From: an uncultured Eubacteriales bacterium
GTDB lineage: Bacteria; Bacillota; Clostridia; Oscillospirales; Acutalibacteraceae
NCBI GenBank assembly: GCA_934630515.1
Contig: CAKTVV010000019.1
Span: 1 to 59,125 of the forward strand
Length of the DNA stretch: 59,125 nt
Direction of reading: 5' to 3'
Part shown: positions 7,701-16,059 of the stretch, in pieces
Layout: each line of letters opens with the position of its first letter
Position numbering within the stretch: the stretch's first letter is position 1
Position numbers and translations under genes: made by a program
The notes under the pieces: generated by a model
Told to the model about the DNA's origin: nothing
Seen by the model: only the letters and a program-made list of their open reading frames with translations
Databases searched by the model: none

Positions 7701-8696
7701 TCATCGGGGGATCATCGCCCAGCCCCGGGGGATGAACAGCTCCCGGTGGGTCTCCAGCGCAAAATTGTCGGTCATGCCGGCGATATAGTCGCACACCGCC
7801 CGGCGCACCTCGTCCCGCTCCCGGATGAGGGCATATTCCTCCGGCAGCTTGTCGGGGTTCTCCACATAGTAGCCGAACAGCGCCGACAGCAGCCCGCCCA
7901 CCTTGCTTTCTTCGCTTTTTGCCTTGGAGTTTAAGTACAGATGATCGTACATGAAGGTGTGCAGCTCCCAGAAATACGGCTCCACCGCCGCATCCATGCC
8001 GATCTCCTCCACCCCGTGCTCCACCATGGCGGACACCAGCGTGTCGATGCGGGCGGAGCCGCAATCCCCCAGCGCCATGTGAATTTCCAGAGGGATGTCC
8101 TCCTCCCGCAGCACGCCCGCCCGCACGGCGTCGTCCATGTCGTGGTTGATGTAGGCGATGCGATCCGCCCAGCGGACGATCTGCCCCTCCCGGGTGGCGG
8201 CCAGCTCCCCCTTGGTGTGGTGCAGGATGCCGTCCCGCACCTCAAAGGTCAGATTCAGCCCCCGTCCGGTGTTTTCCAGCTGCTCCACCACCCGCACGCT
8301 CTGCTCATAGTGGCGGAAGCCGCCGTCCATCAGCTCGTTGAGGGTGCGCTCTCCGGCATGACCGAAGGGGGTGTGCCCCAGATCGTGCGCCAGAGCGATC
8401 GCCTCGGTCAGATCCTCGTTCAGCCCCAGCGCCCGGGCAATGGTGCGGGCGATCTGGGACACCTCCAGCGTGTGGGTCAGCCGGGTGCGGTAGTGATCCC
8501 CCTCCGGCGCCAAAAACACCTGAGTCTTGTGCTTTAAGCGGCGGAACGCCTTGCAGTGCAGCACCCGATCCCGGTCCCGCTGGTAGGCGGTGCGGTAGGG
8601 GCTGTCCGTCTCCGGGCGTTCCCGCCCCCGGGATTCCGCCGCCAGCGCCGCATAGGGGGATAAAATCTGCTTCTCGATGGTATCCCAACGGGTCAT
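7701..8696 (-). CDS. dgt: dGTPase-like HD-domain triphosphohydrolase
   Basis: This is a 331-residue HD-superfamily enzyme expected to hydrolyse dGTP (or other dNTPs) to the deoxynucleoside and triphosphate. Metal ligands are visible in RLTHTLEVSQIA, the HD pair in AHDLGHTPFGHAGE, and a later HDMDDA. The ATG at 8696 is chosen for its GGAGG site 8 bases upstream; a longer in-frame reading to 8876 has no support and would add a family-atypical extension. The family is commonly found before dnaG and rpoD in Firmicutes, where it may match nucleotide supply to replication. Confidence 0.93.
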   Translation of the reverse strand: MTRWDTIEKQILSPYAALAAESRGRERPETDSPYRTAYQRDRDRVLHCKAFRRLKHKTQVFLAPEGDHYRTRLTHTLEVSQIARTIARALGLNEDLTEAIALAHDLGHTPFGHAGERTLNELMDGGFRHYEQSVRVVEQLENTGRGLNLTFEVRDGILHHTKGELAATREGQIVRWADRIAYINHDMDDAVRAGVLREEDIPLEIHMALGDCGSARIDTLVSAMVEHGVEEIGMDAAVEPYFWELHTFMYDHLYLNSKAKSEESKVGGLLSALFGYYVENPDKLPEEYALIRERDEVRRAVCDYIAGMTDNFALETHRELFIPRGWAMIPR

Positions 8697-9045
8697 ATAC
8701 CGCACCTCCGTTCCATATGCGGCGGCAGACCGGGCAAAAGCCGGGTGCCGCCACCGTTTCACATACTTGTTATACGCAGCTGCCCGCCAAAATCCTGCAA
8801 AAACCGCCGGAAATTTCAAAAAAATTTTGCCGTCCCACCGCAAACGGCTTGCCGGAATAGCGCAAGCCGCTGTCAATACGGCATGATTGGCTGTCGGGAC
8901 GGCGCAAGGGGGCGAATTTTGTATCGCCGGTGTCGGGTGATTCGCTTTTCGGCGGCTTGCCGCCTGTTTTGCCGCCGCTCGCCTGCCATCCCCCGGGGGC
9001 AGTGTCGGTCGGCAGGCAGGCGTCCCGTTGGCGGGTGCTGTGTCC
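8697..9045. other. Gene-free region between yigZ-type gene and dgt
   Basis: The stretch must hold the dgt promoter; a minus-strand TATAAC is visible near 8771-8777 but no well-spaced -35 accompanies it. Bases about 8945-8980 contain GGCGGCTTGCCGCC-type short palindromes. No gene is supported. Confidence 0.4.
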
Positions 9046-9690
9046 CTATTCCTCTGCCGCCACCGGAAAAGGAGCGAAGATCTCCCCCAGTGCCGTCAAA
9101 GTCAGCCGTCCGGCGCTGCGCTCGGTGAGCGCCGCCGCCAGCGCTCCCCGCCGGTTCGCCTCCAGCGTGAACTGCACCGTCACCCCGTCGTCATAGCGGG
9201 TGTCGGTGATCCGGGCATTTTCCGCCGCCAGCAGCGCCGGAAGAAAGCCATACTGGGCATAGTCGCACCGCACCTCCAGCTGCAGGCAGCGGCGCATCTC
9301 CACGATCCCCGCCGCATCCACCGCCAGTCGGGCGGCGTGGGAATAGGCACGCACCAGCCCGCCGCCCCCCAGCAGGATCCCGCCGAAATAGCGGGTCACC
9401 ACCACGGCGCAGTCGGTCAGCCCGTTTTTGCGCAGCACCTCCAGCACCGGGATCCCGGCGGTGCCCTGCGGCTCGCCGTCGTCGGAGTAGCGGCACAGGT
9501 TGCCCCCCTCCAGCACATAGGCGTATACATTGTGGCGGGCGTCCCAGTGCTCCTTGGAGCGGGTGCGGATAAACTCCAGCGCCTGCTCCTCCGTCTGCAC
9601 CGGGCGGATATACCCGATGAACCGGGAGCGCTTTTCGGTGAATTCATCGGCTGCCTCTGCGGCAACCGTGCGATAGCCCTCATCCCTCAT
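9046..9690 (-). CDS. YigZ/IMPACT family protein (UPF0029)
   Basis: This is a 214-residue protein of the YigZ/YvyE family, related to the eukaryotic translation-control protein IMPACT; its bacterial role is not settled. The hallmark region is present: ARHNVYAYVL, then SDDGEPQGTAGIPVLEVL, then VVVTRYFGGILLGGGGLVRA. The C-terminal ~80 residues match the smaller ferredoxin-like domain DUF1949. The ATG at 9690 has AAGGGGG upstream, whereas the earlier GTG at 9708 is less well placed. It is read in the same direction as rpmE but separated from it by a terminator. Confidence 0.92.
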   Translation of the reverse strand: MRDEGYRTVAAEAADEFTEKRSRFIGYIRPVQTEEQALEFIRTRSKEHWDARHNVYAYVLEGGNLCRYSDDGEPQGTAGIPVLEVLRKNGLTDCAVVVTRYFGGILLGGGGLVRAYSHAARLAVDAAGIVEMRRCLQLEVRCDYAQYGFLPALLAAENARITDTRYDDGVTVQFTLEANRRGALAAALTERSAGRLTLTALGEIFAPFPVAAEE

Positions 9691-9714
9691 ACCGATCCCC
9701 CTTAACACGAGAAA

Positions 9715-9741
9715 GGGCAGTGCAAATACCTTGCACTGCCC
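9715..9741 (-). terminator. rpmE terminator
   Basis: GGGCAGTGCAA (9715-9725) pairs perfectly with TTGCACTGCCC (9731-9741). On the minus strand a modest CTTTCTCG tract follows. It lies just after the rpmE stop. Confidence 0.7.
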
Positions 9742-9759
9742 GGGTTAAGCATCGGATGC

Positions 9760-9969
9760 TTATTTCTCGCCATTCAGACCAAAACGCTTGTTGAAGCGAT
9801 CCGCACGGCCGCCGATATCATTCAGCTTCTGCTTACCGGTGAAGAACGGATGGCACTTAGAGCAAATTTCAACCCGGATGTCCTGTTTGGTGGAACCGGT
9901 GGTGATCACATTGCCGCAGGCACAGGTGATCGTGGTCTGACCATAGGAAGGATGAATACCCTCTTTCAT
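9760..9969 (-). CDS. rpmE: 50S ribosomal protein L31 (zinc-binding type)
   Basis: This is the 69-residue L31, a peripheral large-subunit protein. The four-cysteine zinc site of the C+ type is present as CACG and CSKCH, so this is the zinc-requiring form. Length is normal. It has its own promoter (10010-10038) and terminator and is therefore a monocistronic unit. Confidence 0.97.
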   Translation of the reverse strand: MKEGIHPSYGQTTITCACGNVITTGSTKQDIRVEICSKCHPFFTGKQKLNDIGGRADRFNKRFGLNGEK

Positions 9970-10009
9970 TGCTTGTCACCTCTTTCGGAATCCATAGACT
10001 AACGGATAG

Positions 10010-10038
10010 ACTATACCACACCCGCAGAAAAAATGCAA
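10010..10038 (-). promoter_or_regulatory. rpmE promoter
   Basis: On the minus strand TTGCAT (10033-10038) and TATAGT (10010-10015) are spaced by 17 bp, about 40 bases before the rpmE start. Confidence 0.75.
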
Positions 10039-10082
10039 GTGTTTTTTGCAAATCTTCCGGAAATTGGCGAAAACCGGAGGCT

Positions 10083-10655
10083 TTAGAACCACCAGCCCAG
10101 CCCCTCCAGCAGAATTTTCAGGGCGATGAGTATGAGAATTACGCCGCCGATGCGCTCGGCGGGCTTCTGAAACCGGTCGCCGAACAGCCCGCCCAGCTTC
10201 ACCGACACCGCCGATACCGTAAAGGTGACGCAGCCGATCAGCAGCACCGTGCGCACCATCCCCAGCCAGGTCATATCCAGCAGCGAGAAGGATACCCCCA
10301 CCGCCAGCGCATCGATGCTGGTAGCGATCGCCAGCGGCAGCATGGCGGCGAAGCCGAAGGAGGCGCTGGCGGTCTCCTCCTCCCTGGAGAAGGATTCCCG
10401 CAGCATATTGCCGCCGATGAGCGCCAGCAGGATAAAGGCGATCCAGTGGTCATAGCGATCGATGAGATGGGCAAAGGTGCTGCCCAGCGCATAGCCGATG
10501 GCGGGCATCAGCGCCTGAAAAACGCCGAAATACGCCCCTGCGGTCAGGCAGTGGCGCAGCTTCACGCCGCCGGTCGCCAGCCCCTTGCAGATGGATACCG
10601 CCGCTGCGTCCATGGACAGTCCCAGTCCGATGAGGAGGATCTCTAAAATACTCAT
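10083..10655 (-). CDS. mntP: Manganese efflux pump MntP
   Basis: This is a 190-residue integral membrane protein of the MntP (UPF0059/YebN) family, which exports Mn2+. About six hydrophobic helices are seen. The repeated Asp motifs of the family are present in GLSMDAAAVSICKG and SIDALAVGVSFSLL. The ATG at 10655 is used because an upstream in-frame ATG at 10676 overlaps a TATAAT-like -10 element and AGGAG lies between them. No yybP-ykoY manganese riboswitch is visible in the short upstream region. Confidence 0.92.
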   Translation of the reverse strand: MSILEILLIGLGLSMDAAAVSICKGLATGGVKLRHCLTAGAYFGVFQALMPAIGYALGSTFAHLIDRYDHWIAFILLALIGGNMLRESFSREEETASASFGFAAMLPLAIATSIDALAVGVSFSLLDMTWLGMVRTVLLIGCVTFTVSAVSVKLGGLFGDRFQKPAERIGGVILILIALKILLEGLGWWF

Positions 10656-10713
10656 ACCGTCTAAGCTCCTATACATTATACTTATATGATCCGGTTTGCA
10701 GGATCATTCTATA

Positions 10714-11151
10714 TTAAAACGGCGGCGTCGCACGCCTCGCCGCAGGCGGTCCTGTATTCGTCGCCCGCCCGGCTGCGAGCAGCAGGCACAGCGCCGCCAG
10801 CAGGCTCGCCGTGATCAGCGCCCCCACCACGGAGAAGAAACGCACCCCGAGGAGCAGCGGGCACAGGGACAGCACGATCCCGGCGCTCAGCAGGAGCTTG
10901 ACCCACAGCAAGAGCGGGCGTTTCCCCGTCAGCAGGAACACCAGCAGCAGCGCCAGTACCCCGACGGTCAGCACCGCCGTCAGAAACGGGCTGACATTGG
11001 CATACCCAAAGGGAACCAGACTGAAATAGGAAAAGGTCTTGCGCCAGGGGGCGCCGTTCGGGTTGGCAAAATTGCAGACGGCGCCGTAGGGCAGCAGCTC
11101 CAGAAGCAGGGCTGCCACCGGCAGGATACAATAGACCATGCGCTTTTTCAC
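10714..11151 (-). CDS. Small multi-pass membrane protein
   Basis: This is a 145-residue protein with about four membrane helices: VYCILPVAALLLELL near the start, one near 57-77, one near 82-103 and one near 108-128. A short Arg/Pro/Thr-rich tail follows. The GTG at 11151 is preferred because AAGGGAG lies 7 bases upstream. It is 44 bases after a second small membrane protein on the same strand and is probably co-transcribed with it. I recognise no family. Transport or a membrane-remodelling role would be guesswork. Confidence 0.65.
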   Translation of the reverse strand: MKKRMVYCILPVAALLLELLPYGAVCNFANPNGAPWRKTFSYFSLVPFGYANVSPFLTAVLTVGVLALLLVFLLTGKRPLLLWVKLLLSAGIVLSLCPLLLGVRFFSVVGALITASLLAALCLLLAAGRATNTGPPAARRATPPF

Positions 11152-11195
11152 AGACACACACTCCCTTGCAGCTGTCGAGGGGGGGTGCAGAATGG

Positions 11196-11678
11196 TCACG
11201 CCGTTTCCGCTGTCAGATGGACGAAATGCAGCATTTGCCCGGTGGCAAGCAGCACCACGATCCACACCGCCAGCAGCGCCACCGGGATCCACAGCGCCGG
11301 TCGGTGCGCCCCGCCGCACAGCACCGCCGTGCGGATCAGGCAGACGAGGGGCAGCGCCGTCCATAGGCACAGCGCCAGATTCATGGCGGTGTCCGCCCCG
11401 GCGGCGGTGGTATCCTCCATCCCGCCGTACAGCACGAACAGCACCACCCCGCACAGGAGCAGCCCACCGCCCACCGCCCGCAGAAAGTGGGCGTCTCCGC
11501 CCCGCCGGCGGACGATGCCCCACGCCAGCAGGAATATACCGGTCACGACGGCAGCGCCCAGCGCCCGGAGAAAGGGCGCCGGATCCGCCAGCGTGACGGG
11601 TGCTTGCAGCCACCAGCTGACAGCGGTCAGCGCCGCCGTCAGCAGACAGTACAGTCCGGTCTTTTTCGATTGCGTCAC
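11196..11678 (-). CDS. Small multi-pass membrane protein
   Basis: This is a 160-residue hydrophobic protein with about five predicted helices, including AAVVTGIFLLAWGIV and GLLLCGVVLFVLY. The GTG at 11678 has GGGGGAA upstream. It lies 25 bases after cysS and 44 bases before the next membrane gene. It therefore probably belongs to the tail of the T-box-controlled cysE-cysS transcript, unless a terminator I cannot see intervenes. No recognisable domain; it shares its general type with its neighbour, and the two may act together. Confidence 0.65.
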   Translation of the reverse strand: MTQSKKTGLYCLLTAALTAVSWWLQAPVTLADPAPFLRALGAAVVTGIFLLAWGIVRRRGGDAHFLRAVGGGLLLCGVVLFVLYGGMEDTTAAGADTAMNLALCLWTALPLVCLIRTAVLCGGAHRPALWIPVALLAVWIVVLLATGQMLHFVHLTAETA

Positions 11679-11703
11679 GGTGTTTTCCCCCGTTCCGTTG
11701 ATG

Positions 11704-13101
11704 TTATTCCCGATGCCATTTCACGCCTTGGGGCGTATCCTCCAGCACGATCCTCCGTGCCTTCAGCTCATCCCGGATGCGATCCGCCTCCGCCCAGTTT
11801 TTCTCCTTTCGGGCGGCGGCACGGGCTTCGATCAGCGCCTCGATCTCGGCGTCGTCGCCTCCCGCCTCCTGCCGGGCATAGCAGAAGCCCAGCACGTCGG
11901 TCAGCTCGTCGAACAGCGCCTGTCCGCAGCGGATGGTGGCGGCGGTGGCGGTGCCGTCCGCCAGCATGAGGTTAATATCCTTCACCAGCTCAAACAGCGC
12001 CGCAATGCCGTCGGCGGTGTTCAGGTCGTCGTCCATGGCGGCGATGAACTGCGCCCGCCGTGCCTCCACCCGGTCGGCAAAGGCGGCGTCCGCCGCCCCC
12101 TCGGGGGCGTTCTTCAGCCCGAACGCCATGGCGTTTTTGCAGTTATACAGCCGATCCAGCGCCCCGATGCCCTGCTGGACGATCTCGGTGCTGTAGTTGA
12201 TGGGGCTGCGATAGGAGGAGGAAATGAGGAAGAACCGGATCGGCTCATAGCCGTATTCCTTGGCGACATCCCGCACGGTGAAAAAGTTGTTGAGGGACTT
12301 GGACATTTTCTTGTTGTCCACGTTGATGTAGCCGTTATGCAGCCAATAGTGGGCAAAGGGCACCCCGTTGCAGCACTCGCTCTGGGCGATCTCGTTCTCG
12401 TGGTGGGGGAAGATCAGATCCTGCCCGCCGCCGTGGATGTCGATGGTCTCGCCCAGATACCGCCGTGCCATGGCGGAGCATTCGATGTGCCAGCCGGGGC
12501 GTCCGTCGCTCCAAGGGGAGGGCCAGCTGGGCTCGCCGGGCTTTGCCGCCTTCCACAGGGCGAAATCCAGCGGATCCTCCTTCACCTCTCCCACGGCGAT
12601 GCGGGCGCCGCTCTCCAGATCGTCGATGTTCTGATGAGACAGCTTGCCGTATTCATCAAAGCGGCGGGTGCGGAAATACACATCGCCATTCTCTGCCACA
12701 TAGGCAAAGCCCTTGCCGATGAGGGTCTCGATGATGTCCCGGATGCCGTCCATGTTTTCCGTGGCACGGGGGTGCACCGTGGCGGGGCGCACACCTAAGC
12801 CCTTGGCGTCCGTCCAGAATTCCGCAATATATTTCTCGGAGATCTCCTGATAGGTGACCCCCTCCTCGTTGGCCTTGCGGATGATCTTATCGTCGATGTC
12901 GGTGAAATTCTGCACGAAGGTCACCTGATAGCCCCGCCATTCCAGATACCGGCGCAGCACGTCGAACACGCACAGGGGACGGGCGTTGCCGATGTGGATG
13001 AAATTATACACCGTGGGGCCGCAGGCATACATGCGGATCTTTCCCGGCTCGATGGGAACCAACTCCTCTTTCTTGCGGGTCATGGTATTGTACAGCTGCA
13101 T
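11704..13101 (-). CDS. cysS: Cysteinyl-tRNA synthetase
   Basis: This is a 465-residue class I synthetase that charges tRNA-Cys. Class I signatures are clear: HIGNARP (the HIGH motif, about residues 36-42) and KMSKS (about 266-270). Zinc-binding residues include Cys27 in CGPTVYNF and the later HIECSAM and HHENE segments. The C-terminal DALR-type domain carries the anticodon-binding helices (AARKEKNWAEADRIRDEL). It is 23 bases after cysE in the same transcript, under one cysteine-sensing T-box. Confidence 0.98.
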   Translation of the reverse strand: MQLYNTMTRKKEELVPIEPGKIRMYACGPTVYNFIHIGNARPLCVFDVLRRYLEWRGYQVTFVQNFTDIDDKIIRKANEEGVTYQEISEKYIAEFWTDAKGLGVRPATVHPRATENMDGIRDIIETLIGKGFAYVAENGDVYFRTRRFDEYGKLSHQNIDDLESGARIAVGEVKEDPLDFALWKAAKPGEPSWPSPWSDGRPGWHIECSAMARRYLGETIDIHGGGQDLIFPHHENEIAQSECCNGVPFAHYWLHNGYINVDNKKMSKSLNNFFTVRDVAKEYGYEPIRFFLISSSYRSPINYSTEIVQQGIGALDRLYNCKNAMAFGLKNAPEGAADAAFADRVEARRAQFIAAMDDDLNTADGIAALFELVKDINLMLADGTATAATIRCGQALFDELTDVLGFCYARQEAGGDDAEIEALIEARAAARKEKNWAEADRIRDELKARRIVLEDTPQGVKWHRE

Positions 13102-13124
13102 AGGTCAAGCTCCTCCTGTTTTCT

Positions 13125-13760
13125 TTATTTTTCCGGTGCTTCTCCGGTGATCTGCTCCAGTTGTTTGATGCGCTCCTCCAGCCGGTGGAGCTCCGCCGCC
13201 ACCGGGTCGGGGACGTGGATCTGATCCAGCTCCGGCACCCGCTCCCCGTCCCGGCGCACCACCCGGGCGGGGATGCCCACGGCGGTGCAGTTGTCCGGGA
13301 TGTCGGTCAGCACCACCGCCCCGGCGGCGATGCGCACATTGTTGCCGATGTGGATGGGGCCCAGCACCTTGGCACCTGCGCCCACCATCACGTGGTCGCC
13401 CAAGGTGGGATGGCGCTTGCCCTGATCCTTGCCGGTGCCGCCCAGAGTCACCCCCTGATACAGGGTGCAGTCGTCCCCGATCTCGGTGGTTTCCCCGATC
13501 ACCACGCCGGTGCCGTGGTCGATGAAGAACCGCTTGCCGATCACCGCCGCCGGATGGATCTCGATATTTGTGCGGCGCACGCAGCGCTGGCTGACCCACC
13601 GGGCCAGCAGCGGATGCCCATGGCGCAGCAGCCAGTTGGCACGCCGATGGGAGCGCAGCGCCTTATACCCATTATACAGCCACCACACCTCAAAATTCGA
13701 CTGCGCCGCCGGGTCTCGCTCCCGGATGGCGGCGATGTCCTCCCGCATCTGCTTGAACAC
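13125..13760 (-). CDS. cysE: Serine O-acetyltransferase
   Basis: This is a 211-residue enzyme that acetylates serine with acetyl-CoA, the first committed step of cysteine synthesis. An N-terminal helical region (REDIAAIRERDPAAQS) is followed by hexapeptide-repeat left-handed beta-helix turns including HPAAVIGKRFFIDHGTGVVI and YQGVTLGGTG, which carry the active-site His. The C-terminal tail is helical. The GTG at 13760 is preferred: AAGGAG lies 9 bases upstream, and any earlier start would lie inside the T-box terminator stem. It is followed by cysS. Confidence 0.95.
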   Translation of the reverse strand: MFKQMREDIAAIRERDPAAQSNFEVWWLYNGYKALRSHRRANWLLRHGHPLLARWVSQRCVRRTNIEIHPAAVIGKRFFIDHGTGVVIGETTEIGDDCTLYQGVTLGGTGKDQGKRHPTLGDHVMVGAGAKVLGPIHIGNNVRIAAGAVVLTDIPDNCTAVGIPARVVRRDGERVPELDQIHVPDPVAAELHRLEERIKQLEQITGEAPEK

Positions 13761-13787
13761 GGCTCCACTCTCCTTACTCCATACGAT

Positions 13788-14109
13788 GAAAACACCCCCG
13801 TCGCCCCCCAATAGGGCGACAGGGGTGAGCAATCCAGTCTCACGGTTCCACTCCGTCATTCACTCAATGAAACGCCGGCTTTGGCGTTTCCGCCCCGCTA
13901 ACGGAGGGCGTCCGGCGGACGATACGCAACGGCTTTCGGTCGAAAACCGTCTTCCCATCCGCAGCCGTCGGGTGCATTTCGCCGGGGCAACCGCCGCCGG
14001 GTGCTTCCAGCCACCGTCCGCAGACGGGACACCCGCTCTCTGTTGCGTTGCCGGCCGGGTACTTCTCCCGCCGCAGAGAATGCGCCGCAAGGGGCATTCC
14101 CATTCGCTT
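13788..14109 (-). promoter_or_regulatory. Cysteine T-box leader upstream of cysE-cysS
   Basis: The minus-strand leader has the parts of a tRNA-sensing T-box. The Stem I segment has AGAGAG near 14036-14041. A GAAA-UGC-ACCC specifier loop places the Cys codon UGC at 13974-13976. The T-box sequence TGGAACCGTG lies at 13841-13850. The terminator pairs CACCCCTGTCGCCC (13814-13827) with GGGCGACGGGGGTG (13793-13806), followed by TTTTC. The variable T-box base is A, which pairs with the U discriminator of tRNA-Cys, agreeing with the specifier. Uncharged tRNA-Cys should favour antitermination and raise cysE and cysS expression. Confidence 0.92.
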
Positions 14110-14115
14110 TACATC

Positions 14116-14144
14116 ATTATATGCATAAAAACTCGGTTTGTCTA
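14116..14144 (-). promoter_or_regulatory. Promoter of the cysE-cysS T-box operon
   Basis: On the minus strand TAGACA (14139-14144) and TATAAT (14116-14121) are separated by 17 bp, placing the start of the T-box leader near 14109. It follows the pgsA stop closely. Confidence 0.75.
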
Positions 14145-14162
14145 CCGTTTTCGGAGAAAAAC

Positions 14163-14732
14163 TCAGTTTTCCTTAAAATAGTGGCGCAGATTCCACACAT
14201 ACTGGATGCCGGAAATCACCGTCAGCACCGCTGCTACCCAGATCAGTCCGTCGCCGACTGCCAACAGCACCCGGCACAGCGCCGCATTCGATACCAGCTC
14301 TGCGATCTGCATAGCCGCCAGGGTATACAGGATCGCCGCCATCTGCATGACGGTCTTCATTTTTCCCGCCATGCTGGCGGCCACCACCACGCCGTCCTTC
14401 GCCGCCAGCAGGCGTACGGAGGTCACCATGAATTCCCGGGACAGGATCAGCATCACCGCCCAGCACAGCGCCACGCTGGGGCGCTTGGTCATGAAGCCCA
14501 GAAACGCCGCCGTGGTGAGAGCTTTATCCGCCAGCGGGTCGAGGAATTTCCCCAGATTGGTCACCAGTCCCCGGCTGCGGGCGATCCGCCCATCGAACAG
14601 ATCCGTCAGCGAGGCGGCGGCGAACAGCACCAGCGCCACCGTATAGTGCCACGGAAAATTCCACAGCAGCGCCGCCAGAAACAGGGGTGCCATCACGCAG
14701 CGTGCCAGCGTCAGCTTATTCGGCAGATTCAT
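14163..14732 (-). CDS. pgsA: Phosphatidylglycerophosphate synthase
   Basis: This is a 189-residue membrane enzyme of the CDP-alcohol phosphatidyltransferase family. It joins CDP-diacylglycerol and glycerol-3-phosphate to make phosphatidylglycerophosphate. The family motif D(x)2DG(x)2AR(x)8G(x)3D(x)3D is complete: Asp44, Asp47-Gly48, Ala51-Arg52, Gly61, Asp65 and Asp69. Several hydrophobic helices follow. It overlaps the 3' end of rimO by 17 bases, so the two are co-transcribed. The pgsA next to rimO and recA arrangement is common in Firmicutes. Confidence 0.96.
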   Translation of the reverse strand: MNLPNKLTLARCVMAPLFLAALLWNFPWHYTVALVLFAAASLTDLFDGRIARSRGLVTNLGKFLDPLADKALTTAAFLGFMTKRPSVALCWAVMLILSREFMVTSVRLLAAKDGVVVAASMAGKMKTVMQMAAILYTLAAMQIAELVSNAALCRVLLAVGDGLIWVAAVLTVISGIQYVWNLRHYFKEN

Positions 14733-16059
14733 CGACTATCTCTCCCATCAGATCCCAATCCATGGTATCGGTTATTTTTATACGGCGCATATCGCCGGGC
14801 TGCACCGTCCCCGCCGGGGCGGCGAAAAACACCTTGCCGTCAATATCCGGGGCGTCCGCCTCGCTGCGGCCGAACCAGCATTCCGCATACCGGTCATAGC
14901 TTTCCACCAGCACCGTCACGGTCTTGCCGATCTGCTGCTCGTTATACCGGTCGGAAATCCGCTGCTGCTCCTCCATGACGATGTTCCGGCGGCGCTGCTT
15001 CACGTCCTCCGGGAGCTGGTCGGGCAGCTTGGCAGCCGGCGTCCCCTCCTCCGGAGAGAAAGCAAAGCAGCCCAGCCGCTGGAACTGCGTCTCTTGAACG
15101 AAGCTGCACAGCTCCTCAAAATCCTCCTCCGTCTCGCCGGGGAAGCCGGTCATGAGGGTGGTGCGCAGCACGATGCCCGGCACCCGCTCCCGCAGGTGGG
15201 CGATGAGCGTCAGGAGGCTCTCCCGGTCGCCGGGGCGGTGCATCGCCTTGAGGATATGCCCGCTGACGTGCTGGAGGGGCAGATCCATATAGGGCAGCAC
15301 CTTTTCCTCTGTCGCCATCACGTCCAGCAGCTCCTCGGAGATATGCTCCGGGTAACAATACAGCAGCCGGATCCAGCGCAGCCCGTCGATGCGGCACAGC
15401 CGCCGCAGCAGCTCCGGCAGGCGGGGCTCGCCGTAGAGATCCCGACCGTAGACGGTGGTATCCTGCGCCACCAGCACCAGCTCCTTGACCCCGGTCTGCG
15501 CCAGCGCCGTCGCCTCGCTGACCAGTCCCTCCAGCTCCCGGCTGCGGAGATTGCCCCGGATGAGGGGGATGGCGCAGTAGGTGCAGCGGTTATCGCAGCC
15601 GTCTGCGATCCGCAGATAGGCGAAAAAGTGGGGGGTCGTCAGCAGCCGGCTGCCCTCCAGCACCCAGCTGTCCCGGGAGGGGAACCGGTAAAACGCCACG
15701 TCCTGGGTCACCTGCTCCACCGCCTCCACAATGTCGGCGTTAGCGCCCAGCCCCAGCACCCCGTCGCATTCCGGCAGCTCCTGCACCAGCTCCTGCTGAT
15801 ACCGCTGCGCCAGACACCCGGTGACGAGGATCTTTTTGATGCGCCCCTCTTTTTTCAGCTGGGCAAATTCCAGAATATTTTCAATAGATTCCTTTTTGGC
15901 GTCCTCGATGAAGCCGCAGGTGTTGACGATCACCACATCGGCCAAGCCGCTCTCGGCGGTGATTTCGTACCCGGCCTCCTCCAGCCGTGCCAGCATCAGC
16001 TCGGCGTCCATCTGGTTTTTCGGGCATCCCAGGGACACCATACCCACTTTTATAGCCAT
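14716..16059 (-). CDS. rimO: Ribosomal protein S12 methylthiotransferase RimO
   Basis: This is a 447-residue radical-SAM enzyme that methylthiolates an Asp of ribosomal protein S12. An N-terminal UPF0004 domain starts VGMVSLGCPKNQMDAE, with further cluster Cys in VNTCGFIEDAKKE and VTGCLAQRY. The radical-SAM core has the CxxxCxxC motif in CDNRCTYC, and a C-terminal TRAM domain ends the protein. The residues after the first Cys distinguish RimO from MiaB. It overlaps recX by 10 bases and pgsA by 17, indicating a tight operon. Confidence 0.97.
   Translation of the reverse strand: MAIKVGMVSLGCPKNQMDAELMLARLEEAGYEITAESGLADVVIVNTCGFIEDAKKESIENILEFAQLKKEGRIKKILVTGCLAQRYQQELVQELPECDGVLGLGANADIVEAVEQVTQDVAFYRFPSRDSWVLEGSRLLTTPHFFAYLRIADGCDNRCTYCAIPLIRGNLRSRELEGLVSEATALAQTGVKELVLVAQDTTVYGRDLYGEPRLPELLRRLCRIDGLRWIRLLYCYPEHISEELLDVMATEEKVLPYMDLPLQHVSGHILKAMHRPGDRESLLTLIAHLRERVPGIVLRTTLMTGFPGETEEDFEELCSFVQETQFQRLGCFAFSPEEGTPAAKLPDQLPEDVKQRRRNIVMEEQQRISDRYNEQQIGKTVTVLVESYDRYAECWFGRSEADAPDIDGKVFFAAPAGTVQPGDMRRIKITDTMDWDLMGEIVDESAE

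Noticed and set aside
10040..10082. Terminator after mntP
   Set aside because: Only a weak TGCAA/TTGCA stem with T run is present and it overlaps the rpmE -35 region; too ambiguous to list.
13761..13859. Longer N-terminus for serine acetyltransferase starting at 13859
   Set aside because: This stretch is the T-box antiterminator and terminator; the coding start with a proper ribosome binding site is the GTG at 13760.
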